Shown one piece after another: positions 1 to 7,289 of a stretch of 64,000 nt of DNA. The stretch is from positions 1 through 64,000 of the forward strand of contig DASTSO010000106.1 in the NCBI GenBank assembly GCA_035760645.1, written 5' to 3'. A program made the translations under genes and the position numbers. A model generated the notes under the pieces. It was not told where the DNA came from. It searched no databases and saw only the letters and a program-made list of their open reading frames with translations. The stretch is from DASSTY01 sp035760645 (GTDB taxonomy: Bacteria > Gemmatimonadota > Gemmatimonadetes > Gemmatimonadales > GWC2-71-9). Within the stretch, counting starts at the first letter, position 1; each line of letters begins with the position of its first letter.

Positions 1-534
1 CTCCGCGCTCGCCCCATTGAGATCTCTGTCGGGGCGAGCGCGGAGGCTCGCCCCCACAGCTGTGGTCGAAGCCAGCATCCCCATCTGGAAGCCGAGCTGC
101 CCGCCGCCCGCGAGTCGCGCGGGGATGCCGGTCCGGCGGAGCCAGCGGGCGAGGGTGAAGACGGGGCGCCAGAGCGTCGCGTGGCGGAAGACGGCGAGCA
201 CCGCGCGGGCGAGCGGGGCGAGGCCGTTCGCGCGCGCGAGCTCCGCGCGCGCGGTCTCGAGGCCGCGGCCGTAGCCGACACCGGAGGGGCAGACGGGCTC
301 GCAGCCGCGGCAGCCGAGGCAGGCGTCGAGGTGCTCGACGAGCGCGGGGTCGTCGGGCGCGAGCTCGCCGCGCTCGAGGGCGCGCATCAGCACGATGCGG
401 CCGCGGGGGCTGTCGGCCTCGTCGCCGGTGACGAGATACGTCGGGCACGCGGAGAGGCAGAAGCCGCAGTGCACGCACGGGTCGAGCGCCGCGTAGCCGG
501 CGCGGTCGGCGCGATCGGCGCGGTCGGCGCTCAT
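1..534 (-). CDS. glcF: Glycolate oxidase iron-sulfur subunit GlcF (3' end outside window)
   Basis: This is the iron-sulfur subunit of the membrane-associated glycolate oxidase complex, which passes electrons from the flavin subunits GlcD/GlcE towards the quinone pool. The first 178 residues are in the window. Two ferredoxin-type clusters are visible: Cys20, 23, 26, 30 (CVHCGFCLSAC) and Cys72, 75, 78, 82 followed by Pro. This is the bacterial bis-4Fe-4S arrangement of the GlcF/LutA family; the C-terminal CCG domains lie beyond the left edge. The ATG overlaps the glcE stop (ATGA), so it is translationally coupled and last in the operon. An unusual ADRADRADR repeat follows the start. Identification rests on the motifs and the glcD-glcE neighbours. 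Confidence 0.9.
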   Translation of the reverse strand, partial: MSADRADRADRAGYAALDPCVHCGFCLSACPTYLVTGDEADSPRGRIVLMRALERGELAPDDPALVEHLDACLGCRGCEPVCPSGVGYGRGLETARAELARANGLAPLARAVLAVFRHATLWRPVFTLARWLRRTGIPARLAGGGQLGFQMGMLASTTAVGASLRARPDRDLNGASAE

Positions 535-1772
535 CCTTCCACTCCCTCGAGCGCGACGCTCAGGCACTGCCCGGGGTCGAACGTCTCGCGCAGTCGGCCG
601 ACGAGGCGGCCGACGCCTTCGCGGTAGGCGCCGAAGTGGCCCACCGCGTGGCGCACCGGCCACGGCGCGCGCTCGAGGGTGAGCGGGATCTCGCGACCGG
701 CGGCGGTGCGGCGGAGCGCGCGCAGGCGCTCGGGGCTCGCGACGCCGGTCCAGCGCAGCATCCCGCCGGCGGCGCCGGCGGACACCAGCCCCTCGTCGAG
801 GTCGTGCGCGACGAGGTCGAGCGTGTCGTCGAGCCCGTCGGCGAGGACGCCCATGCGGAAGGTGACGGGCCCGCCGAGCGCGGCGCGCGCGGCGAGTCCC
901 CAGAAGGCGCCGCTCCGCTCGGCGGGGAGCTGCTGCCAGACGACGTCGGTCGCGGCCGGGAGCCGCGCGGCCTCCGCCTGCGCCGCCTCGTCGGTGCCCA
1001 TGAAGCGCGCGGCGAGCACCCACTCCGATTCCGCCGCGAGCGCGGGCGAGAGGAGCTCGAGCGCGGCGGGCGCCACCCCCGCCTCGGCGAGGGCGCGGCC
1101 GGCGTAGGTGAGCGCGTCGCGCGGGCCGCGCGCGACCCAGGTGGCGTCGGCGCGCGGGAGCGCGCGCAGCCGCAGGTGCACCTCGGTGATGATCCCGAAG
1201 CCGCCGAAGCCGCCGATCTGCAGCTTCGTGAGGTCGTAGCCGGCGACGTTCTTCACCACGCGCGCGCCGGCCTGCACGACGCGGCCGTCGCCGGTGGCGA
1301 CGGTGCAGCCCAGCACGTGGTCGCGCACGGGGCCGAAGCCCAGGCGGAGCGGGCCGGCGGTGGCGGTGGCGAGCACCGAGCCGATGCTGCGCTCGGGGCG
1401 GCCGGGCGGATCGAGGGCGAGCCACATCCCGTGGTCGGCGAGGCGGCGCCGCACGGCGTCGAGCGGCGCGCCGGCCTGCACCGTGGCGACGAGATCGGCG
1501 GGGCTCACGGCGACGACCTGGTCGAGCGCGCGGGTGCTCACGGCGAGGTCGGCGGGGGCGTCGGCGGGGAGCCAGGTGCCCTGGCCCTCGACGCGCACCT
1601 TCCACCCCTCCTCGTGGGCGACGCGGCAGACGAGGGCGAGAGCGTCGGCGGTGTGGGGCGTCGCGCGCGGGAGCCCGTCGGGGTCGCGCTCGACCTGGAG
1701 CGGGCCCAGCAGCGCGCGCAGGCGGCCGAGCACCACGCCCTCGGGCGGGCGGCCGGGGCCGCCGCTGCTCAC
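531..1772 (-). CDS. glcE: Glycolate oxidase FAD-binding subunit GlcE
   Basis: This is the second, shorter flavoprotein subunit of glycolate oxidase (413 aa), working with GlcD and GlcF to oxidise glycolate to glyoxylate. The PCMH-type FAD-binding half is seen in a run of family-typical segments: a Gly-rich region near residue 115, then GSVLATATAGPLR and VVKNVAGYDLTKLQIGGFG near the middle. The C-terminal part matches GlcE, ending in FDPGQCL. I chose the GTG whose first bases form GTGA with the glcD stop; the open frame continues upstream only as a shadow of glcD. It is transcribed as LON-glcD-glcE-glcF with four-base overlaps throughout. Confidence 0.92.
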   Translation of the reverse strand: MSSGGPGRPPEGVVLGRLRALLGPLQVERDPDGLPRATPHTADALALVCRVAHEEGWKVRVEGQGTWLPADAPADLAVSTRALDQVVAVSPADLVATVQAGAPLDAVRRRLADHGMWLALDPPGRPERSIGSVLATATAGPLRLGFGPVRDHVLGCTVATGDGRVVQAGARVVKNVAGYDLTKLQIGGFGGFGIITEVHLRLRALPRADATWVARGPRDALTYAGRALAEAGVAPAALELLSPALAAESEWVLAARFMGTDEAAQAEAARLPAATDVVWQQLPAERSGAFWGLAARAALGGPVTFRMGVLADGLDDTLDLVAHDLDEGLVSAGAAGGMLRWTGVASPERLRALRRTAAGREIPLTLERAPWPVRHAVGHFGAYREGVGRLVGRLRETFDPGQCLSVALEGVEG

Positions 1773-3205
1773 GCGACGCCTCCGGCGCGCCACTCGCGGC
1801 AGGCGTGCAGCGGGAGCACCTTGCCGGGGTTGGCGCGCTCGTCGGGATCGAAGGCGCGGCGCACCGCGCGCATGGCGCCGAGGGTCTCGGCGTCGAAGAT
1901 CCAGGGCATGTAGTCCATCTTGTCGTTGCCGACGCCGTGCTCGCCGGTGATCGTGCCGCCGGCCTCGACGCAGGCGGCCATGATCGCGCGGCTCGCCGCC
2001 TTCACGCGCGCCACCATCGCGGCGTCGCGGCGGTCGAACGAGATGTTGGGGTGCAGGTTCCCGTCGCCGGCGTGGAAGACGTTGCTGATGAGGAGATCGT
2101 ACTCGCGGCGCACCGCGTCGATGCGGTCGAGCACGTCGGGGAGCGCGGAGCGCGGCACCACGGCGTCCTGCACCGCGAGGTCGGGGGCGATGCGGCCCAT
2201 CGCGCCGAACGCCTTCTTGCGCCCCTGCCAGAGCCGCGCGCGCTGCTCGGGCGTGGTGGCGACGCGCACCTCGGCGGCCGCGTGCGCGCGGAGGAGCGCT
2301 TCCACGAGCGTGGCCTCGGCGTCCACCGCGGCGGCGCCGCCGTCCACCTCGACGAGGAGCACGGCGGCGGCGTCGGTGGGGTAGCCCGCGGCGTAGATCG
2401 ACGCTTCCACCGCCGCGACGCAGGCGCGGTCCATCATCTCGAGCGCGGCGGGGACGACGCCGGCGGCGATGATCGCGCTCACCGCCTCGCTCGCGGCGCG
2501 CACCGAGGGGAAGGCGGCGAGCATCGTGCGCACGCTCGCCGGGAGCGGCTCGAGGCGCACGGTGATCTCGGTCGCGATCCCGAACATCCCCTCGCTGCCG
2601 ACGAAGAGCCCGACGAGGTCGGGGCCCCACGCCTCGCCGCTCTCGCTCCCCAGGCGCACCACACTCGCGTCGGGGAGCACCACCTCGAGCGCCGCGATGT
2701 GGTTGGTGGTGACGCCGTACTTGAGGCAGTGGGGCCCGCCCGCGTTCTCGGCGACGTTGCCGCCGACGGTGCAGGCGGTCTGGCTCGAGGGGTCGGGGAC
2801 GTACTGCAGGCCCCAGGGGAGCACCGCTTCCGAGAGGCGGGCGTTGACGACGCCGGGCTCCACGACCGCGCGGCGGCGCGCGGGCTCGACGCGGAGGACG
2901 CGGGTGAGGCGGGTGAGGGTGAGGAGCACCGCGTCGCGCCCGGCGAGCGCGCCGCCCGAGAGCCCGGTGCCGGCGCCGCGCGCGACGAACGGGACGCCGG
3001 CGCGGTGCAGGAGGCGCACGACGTCGATCACCTCGCGCCGGCTGCCCGGGAGCACGACGACGCCGGGCTCGGCGGCGTGGGTGGGGAGCCCGTCCATCGT
3101 GTAGGTGGCGAGCTCCGCCGGCCGGTGGCGCACCCAGCGCGGGCCGACGATGCGCTCGAGCCCGGCGACGAGCGCGGGCGGCAGCCCGCCCGGCGGCGCG
3201 CTCAT
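1769..3205 (-). CDS. glcD: Glycolate oxidase catalytic subunit GlcD (FAD-linked oxidase)
   Basis: This is the FAD-linked catalytic subunit (478 aa) of the glycolate/D-lactate dehydrogenase family. An N-terminal FAD_binding_4 domain spans about residues 45-185 and includes FVARGAGTGLSGGAL. The C-terminal FAD-oxidase domain carries HAGDGNLHPNI and GEHGVGNDK, which hold the conserved substrate and metal-site histidines. Length and domain order are normal for GlcD. The ATG overlaps the LON-domain gene's stop (ATGA), and its own stop overlaps the glcE GTG. A D-lactate dehydrogenase role cannot be excluded from sequence, but the adjoining glcE and glcF favour glycolate. Confidence 0.93.
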   Translation of the reverse strand: MSAPPGGLPPALVAGLERIVGPRWVRHRPAELATYTMDGLPTHAAEPGVVVLPGSRREVIDVVRLLHRAGVPFVARGAGTGLSGGALAGRDAVLLTLTRLTRVLRVEPARRRAVVEPGVVNARLSEAVLPWGLQYVPDPSSQTACTVGGNVAENAGGPHCLKYGVTTNHIAALEVVLPDASVVRLGSESGEAWGPDLVGLFVGSEGMFGIATEITVRLEPLPASVRTMLAAFPSVRAASEAVSAIIAAGVVPAALEMMDRACVAAVEASIYAAGYPTDAAAVLLVEVDGGAAAVDAEATLVEALLRAHAAAEVRVATTPEQRARLWQGRKKAFGAMGRIAPDLAVQDAVVPRSALPDVLDRIDAVRREYDLLISNVFHAGDGNLHPNISFDRRDAAMVARVKAASRAIMAACVEAGGTITGEHGVGNDKMDYMPWIFDAETLGAMRAVRRAFDPDERANPGKVLPLHACREWRAGGVA

Positions 3206-3888
3206 GCCTCCTCCGCCTCCGCGATGTCGGGGTGGTGCGCGCCGCGGCCGTTGGCGCGGGCGCGCGTCTGCGTGTCGCGCCCGCTCTCGGCGTTCGCGAT
3301 GAGGAGCGGGAAGAGCGCGAGGAGGAGCGCGACGCGCTCGCTGGTGGAGCGCATCGCGAGCATCCGCCGCTTGAGGTCGTCGGGGCAGGGCACCAGCCCC
3401 GCCGCGAGGAGCGAGAGCGCGCGCGCGTCCGCGGGGAGCGCGGGATCGAGGTCGGGGACGATCCCGGCGACGGCGCTCACCTCGCGCACGAGCGCGAGCC
3501 AGCGCGCGAAGCGCGCGCGCAGCGCGTCGGTCATCTGCGCCTCGGGCAGCGTGTCGGCGGCGTCGTCGAACTCCTCGACCGCCGCCACCGCGTAGGCGCG
3601 CGAGGCGTCGGCCGCGCCCACCACCGTGACGCGCGCGCCGCCCACGACGACGATGTTCGAGCGCCCGTCGGGGAGTCCCTGCACCGCGCGCACCTCCGCC
3701 ACGCACCCCACCGCCCCCGGCGCCGGCGCGCCGCCGTCCGCGCCCGGCGGCACGATCGCGAAGCGCCGGTCGCCCTCGAGCACGTCGGCCAGCAGCCGCC
3801 GGTAGCGCGGCTCGAAGATGTGCAGCGGGAGCGGGGCGCCGGGGAAGAGGACGACGTCGAGGGGGAAGAGGGGAATCGCGTGGGGCAT
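3202..3888 (-). CDS. LON substrate-binding (N-terminal) domain protein
   Basis: This is a stand-alone Lon N-terminal-type domain (PUA-like fold, 228 aa) with no ATPase or protease domain. The opening segment IPLFPLDVVLFPGAPLPLHIFEPRYR is the family hallmark. A helical second half, PDDLKRRMLAMRSTSERVALL, matches the end of the Lon N-domain. The last 25 residues are polar and look disordered. The function of free-standing LON-domain proteins is unclear; they may bind misfolded or client proteins. It is the first gene of the glycolate oxidase operon, and its stop overlaps the glcD ATG, so the two are co-expressed. Upstream lies a family B repeat. Confidence 0.85.
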   Translation of the reverse strand: MPHAIPLFPLDVVLFPGAPLPLHIFEPRYRRLLADVLEGDRRFAIVPPGADGGAPAPGAVGCVAEVRAVQGLPDGRSNIVVVGGARVTVVGAADASRAYAVAAVEEFDDAADTLPEAQMTDALRARFARWLALVREVSAVAGIVPDLDPALPADARALSLLAAGLVPCPDDLKRRMLAMRSTSERVALLLALFPLLIANAESGRDTQTRARANGRGAHHPDIAEAEEA

Positions 3889-3904
3889 TGGGGGGAATTT
3901 AACA

Positions 3905-4029
3905 GGGCGGGACGGCGGGAAGGGCGGGACGGCGGGAGGGCCCGATGACGCGCGAGCCTCCGGTGCGGTCACCGGAGGCTCGCTGGCGAGATGAGTTTCC
4001 CGCCGTCCCGCCTTTCCCGCCGTCCCGCC
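3905..4029. repeat. Family B GGCGGGAC interspersed repeat, copy 1
   Basis: This is a 125-base element made of GGCGGGA(C) arrays at both ends in inverted orientation around a central hairpin. The hairpin has perfect 14-base arms at 3952-3965 and 3970-3983, reading GCGAGCCTCCGGTG and its complement, with a CGGT loop. Its reverse complement aligns along its whole length with 50678-50791, sharing ACTCATCT, the hairpin arms, and CATCGGG-CCTCCCGC. The right end reads into the TAG stop of the sigma factor gene. It could act as a terminator for that gene. No transposase is present. Confidence 0.85.
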
Positions 4030-4925
4030 TACGCCGCCCCCATGAACCCCCGGAGCTGCTTCACGTCCGGCGACTCGCGGAGCTTCTCGAAGGCGCGCTC
4101 GCGGATCTGGCGGATGCGCTCGCGGGTGACGCCGAGGAGGTCGCCGATGCGCTCGAGGGTGAGCGCCTCGCTGCCCTCCTCGAGGCCGTAGTAGAGCGAG
4201 AGGATCTTGCGCTCGCGGGGGGTGAGGTGGCGGCGGAAGAGGCGGTCGATGAACTCCTTGCGGAGCCCGATGTCGGTCCACTCCTCGATGTCGACGCTCT
4301 CGACCCCGGCGACGCGCTCGCCGAAGGTGCTGGCGTTCTTCTCCTGCCGCTCGACGGGGGCGTCGAGCGAGAGCTCGACGGTGCTCATGCGGCGGGCGGC
4401 GCGGACGTTGTCGAGGGTGTCGCCGAGGGCGGTGGCGAGCTCCTCGTCGCTGGGCTCGCGGCCGAGCTCCTGGTGGAGGAAGCTGTGGACGCGGCCCATC
4501 TTGACGAGGGCGGAGTTCTGGTTGAGCGGGATGCGGACGCTGCGCGTCTGCTCGGCGAGCGCCTTGAGGACCGCCTGGCGGACCCACCAGACGGCGTAGG
4601 AGATGAACTTCACGCCGTGGTCGGGGTCGAACTTGCGGATCGCCTTGAGGAGCCCCTCGTTGCCGATCGCCACCAGCTCGGCGAGGTCGAGCCCGTGGCC
4701 CTGGTAGCGCTTCACGTAGGAGATGACGAACCGCAGGTTGGCCGTGACGAGCCGCTCGGCGGCCGTCTCGTCCCCCGCGCGCGCGAGCCGGGCGAGGCGC
4801 TTCTCCTCCTCCGGGTCGGTGATCATCGGCAGCTTCTTGATGTCCAGCAGGTACTGGTCGAACGAGTCGGCGGGCGACGCGCTGCGAGCGAGCGCGCGCG
4901 CCTTGCCCGAACGGACGTGAGCCAT
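4029..4925 (-). CDS. rpoD: RNA polymerase sigma-70 factor, RpoD/SigA type
   Basis: This is a sigma-70 family factor of 298 aa that directs RNA polymerase to -10/-35 promoters. Region 1.2 (DSFDQYLLDIKKLPMITD) lies near residues 20-40. Region 2 follows, with GNEGLLKAIRKFDPDHG and the -10-reading helix WWVRQAV at about 85-125. Region 4 is LTPRERKIL through the recognition helix VTRERIRQIRERAFEKLR at about 236-285. There is no region 1.1 and no spacer, so it resembles compact primary or group 2 sigmas. The ATG follows a GGCAGGGG ribosome site. A GTG at 5039 would add an unrelated-looking N-terminus. Whether it is the essential sigma or a paralogue cannot be told here. Confidence 0.9.
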   Translation of the reverse strand: MAHVRSGKARALARSASPADSFDQYLLDIKKLPMITDPEEEKRLARLARAGDETAAERLVTANLRFVISYVKRYQGHGLDLAELVAIGNEGLLKAIRKFDPDHGVKFISYAVWWVRQAVLKALAEQTRSVRIPLNQNSALVKMGRVHSFLHQELGREPSDEELATALGDTLDNVRAARRMSTVELSLDAPVERQEKNASTFGERVAGVESVDIEEWTDIGLRKEFIDRLFRRHLTPRERKILSLYYGLEEGSEALTLERIGDLLGVTRERIRQIRERAFEKLRESPDVKQLRGFMGAA

Positions 4926-5121
4926 GCGTGCCCCTGCCTGAATTGGACGATGCTTTCCGAAGAATGCGCCGGAGGCGGCCAGACTCACGGGACGGGCGCC
5001 GGCATGTCCACGAACATGCCCCGCGGACCCCGGGAACACGGGGGGCGGCTGCGGCTGCTGCTGCTCTGGGTACGGCTACGGGTACTGCGGCGGCCGGGCT
5101 CGGCCGAAGGAGTGCGGATCC
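4926..5121 (-). other. Long 5' leader of the sigma factor gene
   Basis: About 190 bases separate the predicted promoter from the sigma ATG. I see no convincing gene here. The leader contains a perfect 7-bp hairpin, GGCATGT-N6-ACATGCC (minus strand, around 5003-5022), and GC-rich CAG/CCG repeats further upstream. A long structured leader would allow post-transcriptional control, but no known riboswitch is recognisable. Together with the promoter and inverted repeat upstream it makes up the gene-free stretch 4926-5398. Confidence 0.4.
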
Positions 5122-5150
5122 AAGATTGAAAGAAGGACGTGATCTGTCAA
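5122..5150 (-). promoter_or_regulatory. Predicted sigma-70 promoter of the sigma factor gene
   Basis: On the minus strand a perfect -35 hexamer TTGACA (5145-5150) is followed after exactly 17 bases by AATCTT (5122-5127), a weak -10. It points to the sigma factor gene and lies in the only locally AT-richer stretch upstream of it. Confidence 0.5.
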
Positions 5151-5220
5151 GAGTTTGGGGGTTTCCACATCACAAAACGGCGGAGGCGGGCCGGCGGGGC
5201 TGACGGGCGGCCCCTGCTCA

Positions 5221-5383
5221 AGTCGGCCCCTGAAGGGGCCACTCGGCCTGAGAGCCCTGAAGGGCTCTCCGAGGCAGCCAAATTCCGTGCGCTCTCCGGC
5301 ACCCGAGCTCTCGCAGCGGAGCCCTGCGCGCGCACAGGGCCCTTCAGGGGCCTCCGGCCGAGTGGCCCCTTCCGGGGCCGACT
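5221..5383. repeat. Large imperfect inverted repeat (family D)
   Basis: The left arm (5221-5268) and right arm (5335-5383) are near-identical in inverted orientation. Both begin AGTCGGCCCC-GAAGGGGCCACTCGGCC when read inward and continue through a second GAAGGGC palindrome. Each arm is itself locally palindromic (GGCCCCTGAAGGGGCC). About 66 bases of unrelated sequence lie between. It sits directly downstream of aroB and upstream of the sigma promoter, so it may terminate the aroB transcript or be a MITE-like relic. No open reading frame is associated with it. Confidence 0.7.
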
Positions 5384-5398
5384 CGCGGGGTGACGGCT

Positions 5399-6550
5399 TC
5401 AGCCGCCGACTCGCGCTTCCGCCACCGGCTCGCGGGGGGCGGTCAGCATGGACAGGGCGTCCCGCAGCGCGGCGTCGGCGCCGGGACGGGTCCAGGCACC
5501 GTCGGCCGGGTCCATCCGGCCGACGGCGGCGGGGAGGGCGCAGCGGATGGCGGCCTCCCGATTGCCTTCGGCGACCTCGCCTCCGGCCCGGTTCTTCTTG
5601 TCCGCGGCCATGGCGGCGAGGAGGGCGTCGGCGGGGAGCGGGGCGGGGAGCCGGGTCGGAAGTCCCAGCGTGGCCAGGAGTTGCGTGGTGCGCTCGCGGG
5701 TCCCGGGCTCGGCGACGCCGAGCGACTCGGCGAGGGCCGTCTCGGCGACGAGGCCCAGGGCGACGGCCTCGCCGTGGGTGAGGGCGTAGCGGGAGACGTG
5801 CTCGAGGGCGTGGCCCACGGTGTGGCCGGCGTTGAGGACGGCGCGGAGGCCGGCCTCGCGCTCGTCGGCGGCGACGATGCGGGCCTTGAGCTCGACGCTG
5901 CGGCGGACGAGGGCCGTGAGCGCCGCCTCGTCGCGGGCGAGGATCGCCGGGGCCGCCGCCTCCAGCCAGGCGAAGTAGTCCGCGTCGGCGACGAGACCGT
6001 GCTTCACCGCCTCGGCGAGCCCCGAGCGGAAGTCGCGCTCGGGGAGGGTGGCGAGGACGCGGGGGTCGGCGACGACCGCGGCCGGGTGGTGGAAGGCGCC
6101 GACCAGGTTCTTGCCGTGCGGCGTGTCCACCCCGGTCTTCCCGCCCACCGAGGAGTCCACCATGGCGAGGAGGGTGGTGGGGACCTGGACGTACGGGATG
6201 CCGCGGAGGTAGGTCGCGGCGACGAACCCCGCGAGGTCGCCCGTGACCCCGCCGCCCAGGGCGACGATCGCGCCGTCGCGGCCGAGTCCGAGCGCGAGGA
6301 GCGCGTCGGAGAGGCGGGCCCACTCGGCGCGCGACTTCGACGCCTCGCCCGCGGGGAAGGTGAGGACCGGCCACGGCAGCCCGCCGGCGTGGAGTGCCGC
6401 GACCGTGGCGTCGCCGATCACCGCGACCCGCGCCGCGCCCAGGTGCTCGCGCAGGAGGGCGGGGAGCTGTGCCAACAGCCCGCTCTCGACGTAGACCGGA
6501 TAGCTCCCCGCCGCGTGCGCGACACGCACCGCCGCGTCGGCGGCCTTCAC
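5399..6550 (-). CDS. aroB: 3-dehydroquinate synthase AroB
   Basis: AroB carries out the second step of the shikimate pathway, converting DAHP to 3-dehydroquinate with NAD and a divalent metal in the cytosol. The 383-aa protein shows the family core: ALGGGVTGDLAGFVAATYLRGI for NAD binding, VPTTLLAMVDSSVGGKTGV, and HGKNLVGAFHHP. It also has the metal ligands in SGLAEAVKHG, NAGHTVGHALE and THGEAVALG. The start overlaps the upstream adenosyltransferase stop (ATGA), so both are read from one message. The C-terminus is somewhat extended, with an Ala-rich tail beyond the usual end. No other aro gene is nearby. Confidence 0.96.
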   Translation of the reverse strand: MKAADAAVRVAHAAGSYPVYVESGLLAQLPALLREHLGAARVAVIGDATVAALHAGGLPWPVLTFPAGEASKSRAEWARLSDALLALGLGRDGAIVALGGGVTGDLAGFVAATYLRGIPYVQVPTTLLAMVDSSVGGKTGVDTPHGKNLVGAFHHPAAVVADPRVLATLPERDFRSGLAEAVKHGLVADADYFAWLEAAAPAILARDEAALTALVRRSVELKARIVAADEREAGLRAVLNAGHTVGHALEHVSRYALTHGEAVALGLVAETALAESLGVAEPGTRERTTQLLATLGLPTRLPAPLPADALLAAMAADKKNRAGGEVAEGNREAAIRCALPAAVGRMDPADGAWTRPGADAALRDALSMLTAPREPVAEARVGG

Positions 6551-7098
6551 CAGGTGACGTCCCCCGTGCCGGCGCGATGATTCGCGAGCCGGGCCAGGGT
6601 GAAGAGCAGATCGCTGAGGCGGTTGAGATAGACGAGGAACTCGGCCGGCACCTCGCTCTCGCGCGCGAGGGCGATCACGCTGCGCTCGGCGCGGCGGCAG
6701 ACGGTGCGGGCGACGTGGAGCGCGGCGGCCTTCGGCGTCCCGCCCGGGAGGACGAACGCCTTGAGCGGCGGCAGCTCGGCGTCGGCGGCGTCGATCGCCG
6801 CCTCGAGCTCCTCGACGCGCGCCTCGGCGAGATGCGCCTTCGCGAGCGCCTTCCGCACCTTCGCGGGATCGGGCGTGGCGAGGTGTCCGCCGATCGCGAA
6901 GAGGTCGCGCTGGATCGACTCCAGGAACGCGTCGGCAAGGTCGGTGGGCGCCGTCGCGCGCGCCACGCCGATGGTGCTGTTCAGCTCGTCCACGTCGCCG
7001 TACGCCGCGACGCGCGGATGATCCTTCGGCACCCGCCCGCCGCCGAAGAGGCCGGTCTCGCCGGTGTCGCCGGTTTTCGTGTAGATCTTGAGGGACAT
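6547..7098 (-). CDS. Cob(I)alamin adenosyltransferase, PduO/MMAB type
   Basis: It transfers the adenosyl group of ATP to cob(I)alamin, making coenzyme B12. The 183-aa protein has the PduO-type N-terminal ATP-binding motif TKTGDTGETGLFGGGRV (residues 7-23). The second family signature, CRRAERSVIAL, and the terminal NRLSDLLFTLAR are also present. It is a stand-alone PduO domain of normal length, not the CobA/BtuR type. It is the first gene of a two-gene unit with aroB, a pairing with no obvious pathway link. Upstream lies the family A heptad repeat, which occupies the space to the divergent ferredoxin reductase. Confidence 0.92.
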   Translation of the reverse strand: MSLKIYTKTGDTGETGLFGGGRVPKDHPRVAAYGDVDELNSTIGVARATAPTDLADAFLESIQRDLFAIGGHLATPDPAKVRKALAKAHLAEARVEELEAAIDAADAELPPLKAFVLPGGTPKAAALHVARTVCRRAERSVIALARESEVPAEFLVYLNRLSDLLFTLARLANHRAGTGDVTW

Positions 7099-7109
7099 GG
7101 GGGAAAGAT

Positions 7110-7254
7110 GGCAGGGGCTGGGGACTAGGGACTAGGGGCTAGGGGCTAGGGACTAGGGGCTAGGGACTAGGGCGCGGGCGAGGGGACTCGGGGCGAGGCG
7201 GCCGGCATCGGCACGGAATCACTAGCCCCTAGCCCCTAGTCCCCAGCCCCTGCC
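7110..7254. repeat. Family A GGGRCTA heptad repeat element, copy 1
   Basis: Eight uninterrupted heptads (GGGGCTG then GGGACTA/GGGGCTA, 7114-7169) face four inverted heptads at 7221-7254. The outer ends share GGCAGGGGCTGGGGACTAGG as terminal inverted repeats. The roughly 48-base core between them, when reverse-complemented, matches the core of 49166-49296 (shared GATGCCGGCC, CCTCGCCCC, CCGCGCCCTAG). The two loci are therefore copies of one element in opposite orientation. Four GGG runs spaced by four bases make the G-rich strand a plausible quadruplex former. Confidence 0.85.
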
Positions 7255-7256
7255 GT

Positions 7257-7262
7257 TATATT
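7257..7262 (+). promoter_or_regulatory. Predicted -10 box of the ferredoxin reductase gene
   Basis: TATATT lies 28 bases before the GTG start of the reductase, immediately after the family A repeat. No -35 match is present in the spacing window because that position is occupied by CCCCTAG heptads. The repeat therefore supplies the upstream promoter DNA. Confidence 0.4.
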
Positions 7263-7289
7263 CCGCGCCGAATTCACCCAGGAGCCTCC

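Noticed and set aside
3905..4029. Insertion sequence
   Set aside because: Too short and without any coding capacity; better described as a non-autonomous interspersed repeat.
7114..7169. Heptad array considered as a CRISPR array
   Set aside because: Repeats are directly adjacent with no spacers, far too short, and no cas gene is present.
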